Notes: a model not told the origin generated them from the letters alone. DNA of 64,000 bases from Luteococcus japonicus (GCF_003752415.1 NZ_RKHG01000001.1:2542001-2606000); one strand, 5' to 3'. Shown: positions 25,174 to 33,747, numbered from the stretch's first letter. Program-made: numbers and translations.

Positions 25174-26811
25174 ATGTCTTCACTGCCCTCACAGCTCACC
25201 GAGCGGGTCCAGGCCGTCACCGGCACCGATCCGGAGATGCGTCCCGCCACCAAGCCGCAGTTCGGTCACTTCCAGTCGAATGTCGCGTTGCGCCTGGCCA
25301 AGACCGAGGGCAAGCCGCCGCGAGAGGTGGCCGCCGCCATCGTCGAGAAGCTTGATCTTGAAGACCTGTGTGAGCCGCTGGAGATCGCCGGGCCCGGCTT
25401 CATCAACTTCCGGATCAAGGCCGACGTCCTGGCCTCCACGGCCAGTGAGCTGCTGGCCGACGAGCACGCCGGCATCGCCCAGGTTGCCAACCCGCAGCGC
25501 GTCGTCATCGACTACTCGGCGCCCAATGCCGCCAAGCAGATGCACGTCGGCCACCTGCGCAGCACCATCATCGGCGACTGCTTCAACCGGGTGCTGAGCG
25601 CGCAGGGCAATGTCGTCATCCCGCAGAACCACATCGGCGACTGGGGCCGGCAGTTCGGCATGCTCGTCGAGCAGACCATCGACGAGGGTCTTGATCTCGA
25701 TGCTCTTGATCTTGCTGGCGCTGAGGCGCTGTACATGCGCGCCAATGCGCACCTCAAGAGCGACGAGGCCTTCGCCACCCGTTCGCGTGACCGCGTGGTC
25801 AAGCTGCAGGCGGGTGACCCGGAGACCCTGGCCATGTGGGAGAAGTTGATCGCCATCTCCAAGGCCGGCTTCGAGCACACCTACCAGCGGTTGGGTGTCC
25901 TGCTGCAGCCCAAGGACTACGCGGGGGAGAGCATGTACAACAACATGCTTCCCGCCGTCTGCGAGGACCTGGAGGCCCGCGGGATCGCCAAGGTGGACCA
26001 GGGCGCGCTGGCCGTCTTCGTCGACGGCTACGAGGCCCCCGCCATCATGCGCAATTCCCAGGGTGGCTATGGCTATGACGTCACCGACGTGGCGGCGCTG
26101 CGCTATCGCGTCGGGGAGCTCCACGCGAACCGGTTGATCTACGTCGTGGGCTCCGAGCAGACCCACCACTTCAAGTTGATCTTCGGTGTCTGCCGCAAGG
26201 CCGGCTACCTGCCCGACGAGGTCCGGGCCGAGCACGTCGGCTACGGCATGGTGCTGGGTACCGACGGCAAGAAGTTCTCCACCCGTGAGGGCACCGCCGT
26301 GCACCTGGACGACCTGCTGGACGAGGCCGAGCAGCAGGCCGCGCCCAACATTGCCCTGGCCGCCATCAAGTACGCGGACCTGTCCTCCGGCCTGCAGAAG
26401 GACTACACCTTCGACGCCGAGCGGATGACCGCCACCACCGGCGACACCGGCCCCTACCTGCAGTACGCGCACGCGCGGATCTGCCAGATCATGCGCAAGG
26501 CCGAGGCGGAGCAGGTGGAGGTCCCGGATACCATCACCACCCTCGACGAGCCGGCCGAACAGCAGCTCGCACTGCTGCTGAGCCGCTTCGGGGAGGTCGT
26601 CGCCGACGTTGCGGAGACCCTGCAGCCCCACAAGCTGTGCGGCTACCTCTACGAGCTGGCCGGCGCCTACTCCACCTTCTACGAGCAGTGCCCGGTGATG
26701 AAGAGCGAGGGTGAGGTGCGCGCCTCGCGCCTGGCCCTGTGCTCCGCCACCCGCAAGGTGTTGGCCAAGGGGCTCTACCTGCTGGGAATGGACGCGCCCG
26801 AGCGGATGTGA
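25174..26811 (+). CDS. argS: Arginyl-tRNA synthetase
   Basis: A 545-residue class I aminoacyl-tRNA synthetase that charges tRNA-Arg. The N-terminal Add1 domain covers about residues 1-90. The HIGH motif is 'APNAAKQMHVGHLRST', followed by 'HIGDWGRQFGML'; 'DGKKFSTREG' replaces KMSKS, as in many ArgRS. The C-terminal anticodon-binding DALR domain ends 'KVLAKGLYLLGMDAPERM'. Full length. Two short stretches (about 25348 and 25686) use T-ending codons around GATC, unlike the rest. A large inverted repeat follows the stop. Confidence 0.97.
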   Translation: MSSLPSQLTERVQAVTGTDPEMRPATKPQFGHFQSNVALRLAKTEGKPPREVAAAIVEKLDLEDLCEPLEIAGPGFINFRIKADVLASTASELLADEHAGIAQVANPQRVVIDYSAPNAAKQMHVGHLRSTIIGDCFNRVLSAQGNVVIPQNHIGDWGRQFGMLVEQTIDEGLDLDALDLAGAEALYMRANAHLKSDEAFATRSRDRVVKLQAGDPETLAMWEKLIAISKAGFEHTYQRLGVLLQPKDYAGESMYNNMLPAVCEDLEARGIAKVDQGALAVFVDGYEAPAIMRNSQGGYGYDVTDVAALRYRVGELHANRLIYVVGSEQTHHFKLIFGVCRKAGYLPDEVRAEHVGYGMVLGTDGKKFSTREGTAVHLDDLLDEAEQQAAPNIALAAIKYADLSSGLQKDYTFDAERMTATTGDTGPYLQYAHARICQIMRKAEAEQVEVPDTITTLDEPAEQQLALLLSRFGEVVADVAETLQPHKLCGYLYELAGAYSTFYEQCPVMKSEGEVRASRLALCSATRKVLAKGLYLLGMDAPERM

Positions 26812-26849
26812 CCCTCCCGGGCGCCGTGAGCGCCCGGCAGGAATCCGTG

Positions 26850-26908
26850 ACAGATGCAGATCCGCTCCCCAGTGCAGTCATGACATCGGGGAGCGGATCT
26901 GCATCTGT
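26850..26908. terminator. Perfect 21-bp inverted repeat after argS
   Basis: ACAGATGCAGATCCGCTCCCC (26850-26870) is exactly complementary to 26888-26908, separated by a 17-base loop that itself contains GTCATGAC, and followed by TTT. It probably terminates argS transcription. The arms are longer and less GC-rich than other terminators in this window, so a small RNA or a mobile-repeat origin remains possible. Confidence 0.65.
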
Positions 26909-26955
26909 TTCCACTACCCACTCCTGAGGGTGGATCGTCCGCGGCCAAGGCTGCC

Positions 26956-26961
26956 TATATT
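26956..26961 (+). promoter_or_regulatory. -10 box for the SbnA-like operon
   Basis: TATATT lies seven bases before the GTG at 26969, predicting leaderless transcription. It is the most AT-rich -10 box seen in this window. No good -35 is visible, so an activator may be needed. Confidence 0.5.
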
Positions 26962-26968
26962 GGTGTGG

Positions 26969-27988
26969 GTGACCCCTGAACCCCGCGACGACCTGTCCCA
27001 GTTGGTCGGCAACACCCCCGTGCTGCGGCTGCACCGTATCTACGAGGCCCCGCATGCCGCACTGTTTGCGAAGTTGGAGCAGTTCAACCCCGGAGGCAGT
27101 GCGAAGGACCGCTCGGCACAGTCCATGCTCGACGATGCGCTGGCCAGCGGCCGGTTGCAGCCCGGCGGTACGGTGGTGGAGTCCAGTTCCGGAAATCTGG
27201 GCGTTGCCCTGGCCCGGGCGTGCACCTTGGCGGACATCCATTTCGTGTGCGTGGTGGACAGCCGCGCGAATCGTGCGACGGTGGACACGATCCGCGCCTT
27301 GGGCGGCCGGATCAGCCTGGTCACCGAGCCGGATCCTCGCACTGGTGACCTCTTGACGGCCCGGCACCAACGCGTCGCGGACCTGGTGGAGGAGATCCCG
27401 GGGGCCGTGAACCTCAACCAGTACGGCAATCCGGCCAACCCTGCCGCGCACCGGAAGGGGACCATGCGTGAGCTGGCGGAAAGCCTCGGCCACCGGATCG
27501 ACGTGCTCCTGGTGGCGACGAGCACGACGGGCACCATCGGCGGCTGTGAGCAGTACGTGCGTGAGCACGGCATGGACACCCGGGTGGTGGCGGTGGATGC
27601 CGCGGGCAGCGTGCTCTTCGGCGGCACCGCGGGTGCGCGGTTGCTGCCCGGCATGGGTGCCGGGCTGGTCACCGAGCTGTCGTCGGCCGTGGAACCCGAC
27701 GAGGTGGTGCGGGTCACGGACCTGCAGTGCGTGGCCGGCTGCCGTGCCCTGGCCCGCCGCGAGGGAGTGCTGGCGGGGGCTTCCAGCGGTGGTGTGGTCT
27801 GGGCGCTGGGGCAGATCCTGCCTGGCCTGCCCGACGGAACCAGAGTGGCGGCCATTCTCCACGACGGCGGAGGGCCCTACCTGGAGACCGTGCACCGCGA
27901 TGAGTGGGTGCTGCAGAACCTGGGCGCGTCGGCGGCCGACGTCGAGGACCTGGTGGCCAGCCTCCCGCCGAAGGGGCGCCCGTGCTGA
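26969..27988 (+). CDS. SbnA/Y4xP-like PLP synthase of the cysteine-synthase family
   Basis: A 339-residue fold-type II PLP enzyme. 'LVGNTPVLRL', PLP lysine in 'NPGGSAKDRSAQSML', 'SSSGNLGVALARAC', the phosphate loop 'TGTIGG' and 'GASSGG' are present. Similarity is to the SbnA type, which joins O-phosphoserine and glutamate to N-(1-amino-1-carboxy-2-ethyl)-glutamate, the precursor of 2,3-diaminopropionate, rather than to housekeeping CysK. The GTG at 26969 matches the -10 box; GTG 26963 is an alternative. It overlaps the next gene by seven bases. Function by family and context, not proven. Confidence 0.82.
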   Translation: MTPEPRDDLSQLVGNTPVLRLHRIYEAPHAALFAKLEQFNPGGSAKDRSAQSMLDDALASGRLQPGGTVVESSSGNLGVALARACTLADIHFVCVVDSRANRATVDTIRALGGRISLVTEPDPRTGDLLTARHQRVADLVEEIPGAVNLNQYGNPANPAAHRKGTMRELAESLGHRIDVLLVATSTTGTIGGCEQYVREHGMDTRVVAVDAAGSVLFGGTAGARLLPGMGAGLVTELSSAVEPDEVVRVTDLQCVAGCRALARREGVLAGASSGGVVWALGQILPGLPDGTRVAAILHDGGGPYLETVHRDEWVLQNLGASAADVEDLVASLPPKGRPC

Positions 27989-29544
27989 GGGTGGCCGTGG
28001 TCGGAGCCGGCCCCAAGGGCCTGCACGCCATCGCCGCGTTGCTTCGTGGTTCGTGGCGCGGCAAGGACCTGCGGGTCGACTGCTTCGACGCGAACCCGCC
28101 CGGCCAGGGCGCGGCCTATGCCTGCGGCCAGCCGGACTGGTTGCGGCTCAACGTGCATCCGCGGGTGCTGCATTTGCCCCCACATCCACCCCTCGACGAG
28201 TGGCTCGCGGCGCGCGGCACTGACCCGTCGGGTGATGTTCCACGTCACGAGGTGGGCCGATACCTGCGGGCTGCAGCCGACGGCCTGCGGCGCGAGGCGG
28301 GGGAGACGCTCGCCTTCCATCCGCACGCCGTCCGCGCCCTGGAGCGGCGGGGCGATGCGTGGCTGGTCCGTCACGACGGCGGGAGCGTGCTGGCCGACGA
28401 GGTGCTGCTGGCCACCGGACACGCCCCGGACCACGACCATGCCCTGCGGCACGCGTGGCGGCCGGCCCCCGGCGTCTTGATGGTGCCGGGGGTCTACCCG
28501 GTGGCGGACAGCCTGTCGCAGGCCCAGGTTCCGGCCGGCTCGGTGGTGGCGGTGCGGGGTGCGGCCCTGACCTTCATCGACTGTGTGCTGGCCTTGACCG
28601 AGGGCCGTCCGCGGGCCGAGTGGCCGCGGCGGATCCTGCCGGTCTCGCGCTCCGGTGCCCTGCTGCTGGCCAAGCCCGCCGTGCCCATGCGGGCCGATCT
28701 GGCGGAGCTGCTGGCCCGTCATGCCGCTCAGTTGCCCGGCCTGCTGGCCGATGCCGCGGCGCCCTTCGAGGCCGCCACACGGGCCACGCGGGCTGCGGCG
28801 GCTGAGCTGTTGACCAGTCAGGGGCAGGCGCACCAGGAGGCAGTGGCCGCCGTCGATGCCGCGCTGACCACGGGTTTCGACCCGGACCTTGCGCCCCAGG
28901 GAAGGGCCCGGGCAGCCCTGCAACGCTCCAACCTGCTGGCCGAACAGGACCATGCGAGTTCACCGTCATGGGCCCTCGGGCGTGCCTGGGCAGCCCTGTA
29001 CGCACCGATGGTCGCGGGCCTGGCCCATCGCAGTCCGGAAACCGTCGAGTGGCGTCGGTTCTCTGCGGCCAGCGCGGTGCTCGAACGCTTCACCTACGGC
29101 CCACCGCTGCCCAATGCGCGTCGGCTGGAGGCCCTGATCTGCCAGCACGATGGCCCCCACGCCTCCTGCACCGCACCGGTCTGCCTGGAGTGGCTCGAGC
29201 GCGGCGTCGGGATCGCAGAAGGGATCACCGGGGTCGGTGACGACGAACGACCGGACGTGGTGGTGGACGCGGTCCTGCCCCCGCCTGGTGCGCAGACGGC
29301 CCGCACGCCGCTGGTCGACGCCCTGATGGTCGACGGTTGGGTCCGGACCGCCATGCCGCGTCGCGGGCTGGAGGTGACTCCGCACGCCCAGTGCGTCGGG
29401 CAGGACGGGTCTTTGACGCCGGGGCTGTCCGCCATCGGACGGCTCACGGAGGACGTGGTCATCGGGCATGACACGCTGTCGGTACGGATGCACGACGAGA
29501 TCGAACGCTGGGCCGCGCGCCTGGCGTCGGAACTGGAGGCATGA
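27982..29544 (+). CDS. FAD/NAD(P)-binding oxidoreductase
   Basis: A 520-residue protein with an N-terminal dinucleotide fold ('VAVVGAGPKGLHAIAALL') and the FAD/NAD(P)-binding architecture of the PF13454 type. It shows 'PPGQGAAYACGQPDWLRLNVHP', 'EVLLATGHAPDHDHAL' and 'ALTFIDCVLALTEGRP'. In staphylococcal and related pathways an NAD-dependent enzyme (SbnB) oxidises the SbnA product to release diaminopropionate. No SbnB homologue is here, so this protein may supply an oxidation step (inference). It overlaps both neighbours, which indicates tight co-expression. Confidence 0.75.
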   Translation: MLRVAVVGAGPKGLHAIAALLRGSWRGKDLRVDCFDANPPGQGAAYACGQPDWLRLNVHPRVLHLPPHPPLDEWLAARGTDPSGDVPRHEVGRYLRAAADGLRREAGETLAFHPHAVRALERRGDAWLVRHDGGSVLADEVLLATGHAPDHDHALRHAWRPAPGVLMVPGVYPVADSLSQAQVPAGSVVAVRGAALTFIDCVLALTEGRPRAEWPRRILPVSRSGALLLAKPAVPMRADLAELLARHAAQLPGLLADAAAPFEAATRATRAAAAELLTSQGQAHQEAVAAVDAALTTGFDPDLAPQGRARAALQRSNLLAEQDHASSPSWALGRAWAALYAPMVAGLAHRSPETVEWRRFSAASAVLERFTYGPPLPNARRLEALICQHDGPHASCTAPVCLEWLERGVGIAEGITGVGDDERPDVVVDAVLPPPGAQTARTPLVDALMVDGWVRTAMPRRGLEVTPHAQCVGQDGSLTPGLSAIGRLTEDVVIGHDTLSVRMHDEIERWAARLASELEA

Positions 29545-30914
29545 TGCGCCAACCTCACGGGGTCGCCCCGCTGACCGCCCGGCTGGAGCCGTGGATGGAG
29601 CAGGTCCTCGCCGACGCGGACGGGTGCTCTGCACTGCTGGAGGAATACGGCTCGCCGGTCAACCTGCTGGACCTGGCCGCCCTGCGACGCAATGCCGAGG
29701 AGCTCGCAGAGCCGGCCCGGCGCCACGGTGTCGACCTGTTGATCCAGGTGGCCCGCAAGGCCAACAAGGCCCTGGCCGTGGTGGATGCCGCCCGCGAGCT
29801 GGGCTTGGGCATCGACGTCGGCGGCCAGGACGAGTTGCTGCAGGTGCTCGGGCGCGGCGTCGACCCGCGCCGGGTGGTGCTGACCGCCGCCGTGAAACCC
29901 ATCAGCCTGTTGCGGCTGTGCCTCGAGCACGACGTGCTGTGCGCCCTGGACAACCTGGACGAGGCCGAGGAGTTGTCCGGGCTGGCACGGCAGCAGGGTG
30001 TGCGGGCCAGGGTGGCGCTCCGGATCCCACCGGACCCGGACAGCGGGCTGCCCCCGTCGCGCTTCGGACTCCTTGCGGAGCAGTGGCTCCAGTGGCTGGC
30101 CGGAGCACCGGCGGTGGAGGTTGAAGGGATCCACTTCCACCTGCACGGCTATGCGGCGCTGGACCGGGTGACGATGCTGGGCCGGGCCCTGGTTCTGGTG
30201 GACGAGTTGCGGGCCCGGGGACATCACCCGTCGAACATCGACATCGGTGGGGGCGTGCCGATGAGCTACCTCGACGACGGACAGCAGTGGCAGGACTTCT
30301 GGACTGCGCACCACGCGGCGCTGGAGACTGGGCAGCCGATCACGTGGCGTGGACACCCGTTGTCGAATGTCTACCCCTACCACCAGGCCCCGGTGCGGGG
30401 TGTCTGGCTGGACGAGGTCCTGGGCGCCGGTCTGCTCGGGGGCAGCGTTGCCGAGCAGCTGCGTGGCCGTGGGCTGCAGCTGCGGTGCGAGCCGGGACGG
30501 GCCATGCTCGACGGCTGTGGAATGACGCTGGCGCGGGTGGTGATGCGCAAGCAGACCAGCGACGGGCTGGACCTGGTGGGTCTGGAGATGAACCGCACGC
30601 AGTGCCGCTCCACGTCCGACGACTTCATGGTGGATCCGCTGCTGGCGCGCCCCGGAACCGCGGGGGCACCCTCGGATCCGGTGGAGGCCTGGCTTGTGGG
30701 CGCCTACTGCATCGAGGCGGAGTTGATCTTGCAACGTCGGATCGCCTTCCCCGATGGGGTGGCGGTGGGTGATGTCATCGCCCTGCCCAATACCGGCGGC
30801 TACCTGATGCACATCCTGGAGAGCGCCAGCCACCAGATGCCTCTGGCCCGCAACCTGGTGCGTGGCACGGACGGCGGATTCCGGCTCGACGCGATCGATC
30901 TCGGCGGGACGTGA
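29541..30914 (+). CDS. Y4yA-type PLP-dependent decarboxylase-like enzyme
   Basis: A 457-residue fold-type III PLP enzyme of the ornithine/diaminopimelate-decarboxylase superfamily, closest to the Y4yA group. The PLP lysine lies in 'IQVARKANKALAVV', the sheet motif 'GIDVGGQDE' and 'VEGIHFHLHGY' follow, 'DIGGGVPM' binds phosphate, and 'EPGRAMLDGCG' and 'GAYCIEAELI' match the C-terminal active-site segments. Relatives act on diaminopropionate- or amino-acid-derived substrates in siderophore and related pathways. The ATG overlaps the previous stop (ATGATG). Probably converts or tailors the product of the two upstream enzymes. Confidence 0.82.
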   Translation: MMRQPHGVAPLTARLEPWMEQVLADADGCSALLEEYGSPVNLLDLAALRRNAEELAEPARRHGVDLLIQVARKANKALAVVDAARELGLGIDVGGQDELLQVLGRGVDPRRVVLTAAVKPISLLRLCLEHDVLCALDNLDEAEELSGLARQQGVRARVALRIPPDPDSGLPPSRFGLLAEQWLQWLAGAPAVEVEGIHFHLHGYAALDRVTMLGRALVLVDELRARGHHPSNIDIGGGVPMSYLDDGQQWQDFWTAHHAALETGQPITWRGHPLSNVYPYHQAPVRGVWLDEVLGAGLLGGSVAEQLRGRGLQLRCEPGRAMLDGCGMTLARVVMRKQTSDGLDLVGLEMNRTQCRSTSDDFMVDPLLARPGTAGAPSDPVEAWLVGAYCIEAELILQRRIAFPDGVAVGDVIALPNTGGYLMHILESASHQMPLARNLVRGTDGGFRLDAIDLGGT

Positions 30915-30972
30915 CAGGCGTGGGTCTGTCAGCGGGCTCTCAGGGATTCACGGCCTCGTCACCGGGCGCCGT

Positions 30973-30978
30973 TAGCCT
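30973..30978 (+). promoter_or_regulatory. -10 box for the second DUF218 gene
   Basis: TAGCCT, six bases before the GTG at 30985; predicts a leaderless transcript separate from the upstream operon. Confidence 0.45.
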
Positions 30979-30984
30979 GTGGAT

Positions 30985-31593
30985 GTGACCGATCCCACCT
31001 CCAATGTGCCCGACGAGCAGCACGCACCGCAGCGCCGCCGCACCCCGCCCGAGCACATCCTGGCCCGGGTGGTGACCGGCATCGTGCTGGCGGCGGTGCT
31101 CTTCGTTGCGGTCTTCGCCTGGCGGGTGGTCTATCGCCCGCACCTCGACCAGATGCCCGAGGAGCAGGTCGACGCGCTGCTGGTGCTGGGGCCGTTGAAT
31201 CCCTGGCGGATCGAGATGGCCGAGGACCTGATGCGGCAGGGCAAGGCCAAGAACCTGGTGCTCTCGACGCCGAACATGCCGTGGGATGCCATGTACTGCG
31301 ACGAGAAGCACGACTGGCCGGCGTACTGCTTCCCGCCCAACCCGTCGACCACTCGCGGGGAGGCGATCGGCCTGAGAGACCTGGCTGAACTGCACGGGTG
31401 GATGAGTTTCGCCGTGCTCACGGTGGACTTCCACGCCGCCCGGAGCCGCTTCATCTTCGAGCGCTGTCTGGGCCAGCCGGTCCCTGTCGTCGGGCGCAAC
31501 ATCTCCGAATGGGATCACCAAAGGCCATACCAGGTGGCCTACCAACTGGGCGGCTACCTCAAGGAGATCAAGCTGGGCCGCTGCCCAGCCTGA
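30985..31593 (+). CDS. YdcF-family (DUF218) membrane protein
   Basis: A 202-residue protein with a polar N-terminus, one membrane helix (about residues 25-46) and a DUF218 domain: 'VDALLVLGPLNPWRIEMAEDLMRQGKAKNLVLST', 'STTRGEAIGLRDLAE' and 'VLTVDFHAARSRFIFERCL'. It is a distant relative of the protein at 16464-17162. The reaction is unknown; envelope-related function is assumed for the family. The GTG start at 30985 is set by the -10 box. Converges with ppgK over a 27-base gap. Confidence 0.82.
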   Translation: MTDPTSNVPDEQHAPQRRRTPPEHILARVVTGIVLAAVLFVAVFAWRVVYRPHLDQMPEEQVDALLVLGPLNPWRIEMAEDLMRQGKAKNLVLSTPNMPWDAMYCDEKHDWPAYCFPPNPSTTRGEAIGLRDLAELHGWMSFAVLTVDFHAARSRFIFERCLGQPVPVVGRNISEWDHQRPYQVAYQLGGYLKEIKLGRCPA

Positions 31594-31620
31594 CCCCCTT
31601 GCGGCGGTGCCGGTGAAGGC

Positions 31621-32373
31621 TCAGTGCTTGCGCTGCTCGGCCAGCCAGGCCGCGCCGATGATGCCAGCCTTGTTCTGCAGCTGGGCGGGCACGATCGGTG
31701 TGTCCAGCTCGAGCAGGGGCAGGAACTTGGCGTGCTTCTTGCTCACGCCACCGCCGACGACGAACAGGTCCGGCCAGAAGAGCATCTCCATGGTCTCGTA
31801 GTAGCGCTGGAGGCGCTCGGCCCACTCGCTCCAGGAGAGGTCCTTGGCTTCCTTGACGCTCGTCGCGGCGCGGGTCTCGGCGTCGTGGCCGTCCACCTCG
31901 ATGTGCCCCAGCTCCGTGTTGGGCAGCAGGATGCCGTCGTTGATGATGGCGGTGCCGATGCCGGTGCCAAGGGTGGTGAGGATGACCACGCCCTCGGTGC
32001 CCTTGGCGGCGCCGTACTGCACCTCGGCCAGTCCGGCGGCGTCGGCGTCGTTGACGATGGTGACATTGCGTCCGAGCTTGTCCTCGAAGAATTTCTCCGC
32101 TTCCAGGCCCTCCCAGCTGTCGTCCAGGTTGGCCATCATCGGGATCTTGCCGTGCCGCACCGGTGCGGGAACGGTGATGCCCACGGGGGCGTCGCCGATG
32201 GCCTCGGCGAAGTGCTCGATGATCTGCCCGACGACGTCGACGACGGCCTCGGGGGTGGCTGGCTGCGGGGTGTCGATGCGGAAGCGGTCGGCGGCGAACT
32301 CGCCCTTGTCGAGGTCGACGGGTGCGCCCTTGACGCCCGAGCCGCCGATGTCAATGCCCAGAACAGTGCTCAT
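31621..32373 (-). CDS. ppgK: Polyphosphate glucokinase
   Basis: A 250-residue ROK-family kinase that phosphorylates glucose using polyphosphate or ATP, typical of actinobacteria. It shows 'LGIDIGGSGVKGAPVD' (phosphate 1), 'GITVPAPVRHG', 'NDADAAGLAE' with the catalytic Asp, 'TLGTGIGTAII' and 'ELGHIEVDGHDAE'. Product glucose 6-phosphate enters glycolysis or nucleotide-sugar synthesis. A TAGGCT -10 box six bases before the ATG suggests a leaderless transcript. Confidence 0.95.
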   Translation of the reverse strand: MSTVLGIDIGGSGVKGAPVDLDKGEFAADRFRIDTPQPATPEAVVDVVGQIIEHFAEAIGDAPVGITVPAPVRHGKIPMMANLDDSWEGLEAEKFFEDKLGRNVTIVNDADAAGLAEVQYGAAKGTEGVVILTTLGTGIGTAIINDGILLPNTELGHIEVDGHDAETRAATSVKEAKDLSWSEWAERLQRYYETMEMLFWPDLFVVGGGVSKKHAKFLPLLELDTPIVPAQLQNKAGIIGAAWLAEQRKH

Positions 32374-32379
32374 TGCTCC

Positions 32380-32385
32380 AGCCTA
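32380..32385 (-). promoter_or_regulatory. -10 box for leaderless ppgK
   Basis: The minus strand reads TAGGCT, ending six bases before the ATG at 32373; GGAGCA lies between. Confidence 0.45.
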
Positions 32386-32390
32386 GTGGC

Positions 32391-32432
32391 CCCGAGCCTG
32401 TCGGCCCTGCGTTCCCCGAGCCTGTCGAGGGG
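32391..32432. repeat. Two direct copies of the dispersed CCCGAGCCTGTCG element
   Basis: CCCGAGCCTGTCG at 32391-32403 and CCCCGAGCCTGTCGAGGGG at 32414-32432, between the GT2 stop and ppgK. Only the second copy has the full core. Confidence 0.7.
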
Positions 32433-32437
32433 CCGCC

Positions 32438-33601
32438 TCAGTCCTTCGGCGTCGACGCGGTGTTGAAGGAGACCTCGTCGGCGGGTTCCGGTGCGCTGGC
32501 CTCGTCCCGATGCCGCAGGGCGCCGTCGTAGTGCGAGGCATAACGGGCATCCACCTGCTGGTCCCCGATGGGAGATGCGGGACGGTTCTGGCCATCCAGC
32601 AGGATCTCGACGCTGGGGGTGCGGATCGGCTCGACGGGCTGGACGGCGCGCAGGCCGAAGCCCAGGTTGTACAGCTCCTCGAAGTAGCGCTTGGCCTGCA
32701 GGCTCATCAAGGAGAGCACCAGCAGCACGGGGAAGAGCACGGCGCAGGCCAGGGCGAGCCCGTTCCAGCCCAGGTGGCCGGTGAAGGTGAGGATGGTGCC
32801 CACCAGCCCGAAGAGCAGGGCGGGAATCAGCGGCACCCAGAAGGGGCGCCACAGGTAGCCGTTGATCAGCTGGCGGTAGGTGGTCATCTGGCTGGTGGTG
32901 CTGGTCAGTGCGGAGCGGCTGACGCGCTGCTCCAGACCGGCCCAGCTCAGCGTCGCGGGGATCTCCACGATGCGGGCGCGCAGGATCTGGGCCTTGTAGA
33001 TGATCTCCACCATGATGTCCGGGCCTTCGGCCTTCAGGGACATGGCGCGGATGAAGGGGCCGTCGTAGGCGCGCACCATGCCGGTGAGCGTCTTGACGTC
33101 GTGGTAGCTGGTGAAGTTCAGGAACTTGTTCGCGGCCTGGCTGCGCACCGCCAGCGGCTTGGGCACCTTCACCGAGGCGCCGCCCTCCATGTACGGGGAG
33201 GCGATCACGACGTGCGGGTGGGTTTCTGCCCAGGTGTCGATCAGGCGGCCGATGTCCTCGATGGAGTAGCTGAGGTCGCAGTCGACGGCCAGCACCACGT
33301 CGCCGCGGCTTGCCTGGATGCCGGTGCGCATTCCCGCGCCCAGTCCGGCATTGCGACGGTGGGAGAGGATCCGCACCGGGGTGGACATCTCCTGCGCGGC
33401 ACGGGTGGCCTCGCCCAGGGTGTCGTCATCGGAGCCGTCGTTGACGACGATGATCTCCCAGTCGAAGGTGGCCTTCTGCTTCGCCAGCTCGTCGAGTGCG
33501 TGCAGCGTGCGTGCGACGGTTGCCTCTTCGCGGAAGCAGGGGATCACGAATGATCCCGTGGCGCGCGTGTGAGTGGCACCGGTCCCCTGAACGGTGGTCA
33601 T
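32438..33601 (-). CDS. Family 2 glycosyltransferase with C-terminal membrane helices
   Basis: A 387-residue GT2 enzyme resembling polyprenyl-phosphate sugar transferases (dolichol-phosphate mannose synthase or ArnC-like). The GT-A domain has 'FVIPCFREEATVARTLHAL', 'IIVVNDGSDDDTLGEA', 'NAGLGAGMRTGI' and the metal-binding 'DCDLSYSIEDI'. Two hydrophobic helices follow (about 265-315), then a polar C-terminal tail. It would make a lipid-linked sugar donor or elongate a lipid-linked glycan. Last gene of the minus-strand glycan set; a leader of about 45 bases with GGGGGA precedes the ATG. Confidence 0.9.
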   Translation of the reverse strand: MTTVQGTGATHTRATGSFVIPCFREEATVARTLHALDELAKQKATFDWEIIVVNDGSDDDTLGEATRAAQEMSTPVRILSHRRNAGLGAGMRTGIQASRGDVVLAVDCDLSYSIEDIGRLIDTWAETHPHVVIASPYMEGGASVKVPKPLAVRSQAANKFLNFTSYHDVKTLTGMVRAYDGPFIRAMSLKAEGPDIMVEIIYKAQILRARIVEIPATLSWAGLEQRVSRSALTSTTSQMTTYRQLINGYLWRPFWVPLIPALLFGLVGTILTFTGHLGWNGLALACAVLFPVLLVLSLMSLQAKRYFEELYNLGFGLRAVQPVEPIRTPSVEILLDGQNRPASPIGDQQVDARYASHYDGALRHRDEASAPEPADEVSFNTASTPKD

Positions 33602-33747
33602 ATGTTTCTTTCCCCCATGATGGAATTTCCCCCAAATTCGCTTCTCAACCTATGTGAGGCGTCGTGCAGGAGACCTGTCGATCCCCAGCGCGTGGAGATT
33701 TCCTCAACAAGCGCACAGGTTCGACGTCGAGAGTTCTCAGCAAGTCC

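Noticed and set aside
26534-27895. 453-codon minus-strand frame across the argS-SbnA junction
   Set aside because: It is antisense to two well-identified genes and crosses the large inverted repeat.
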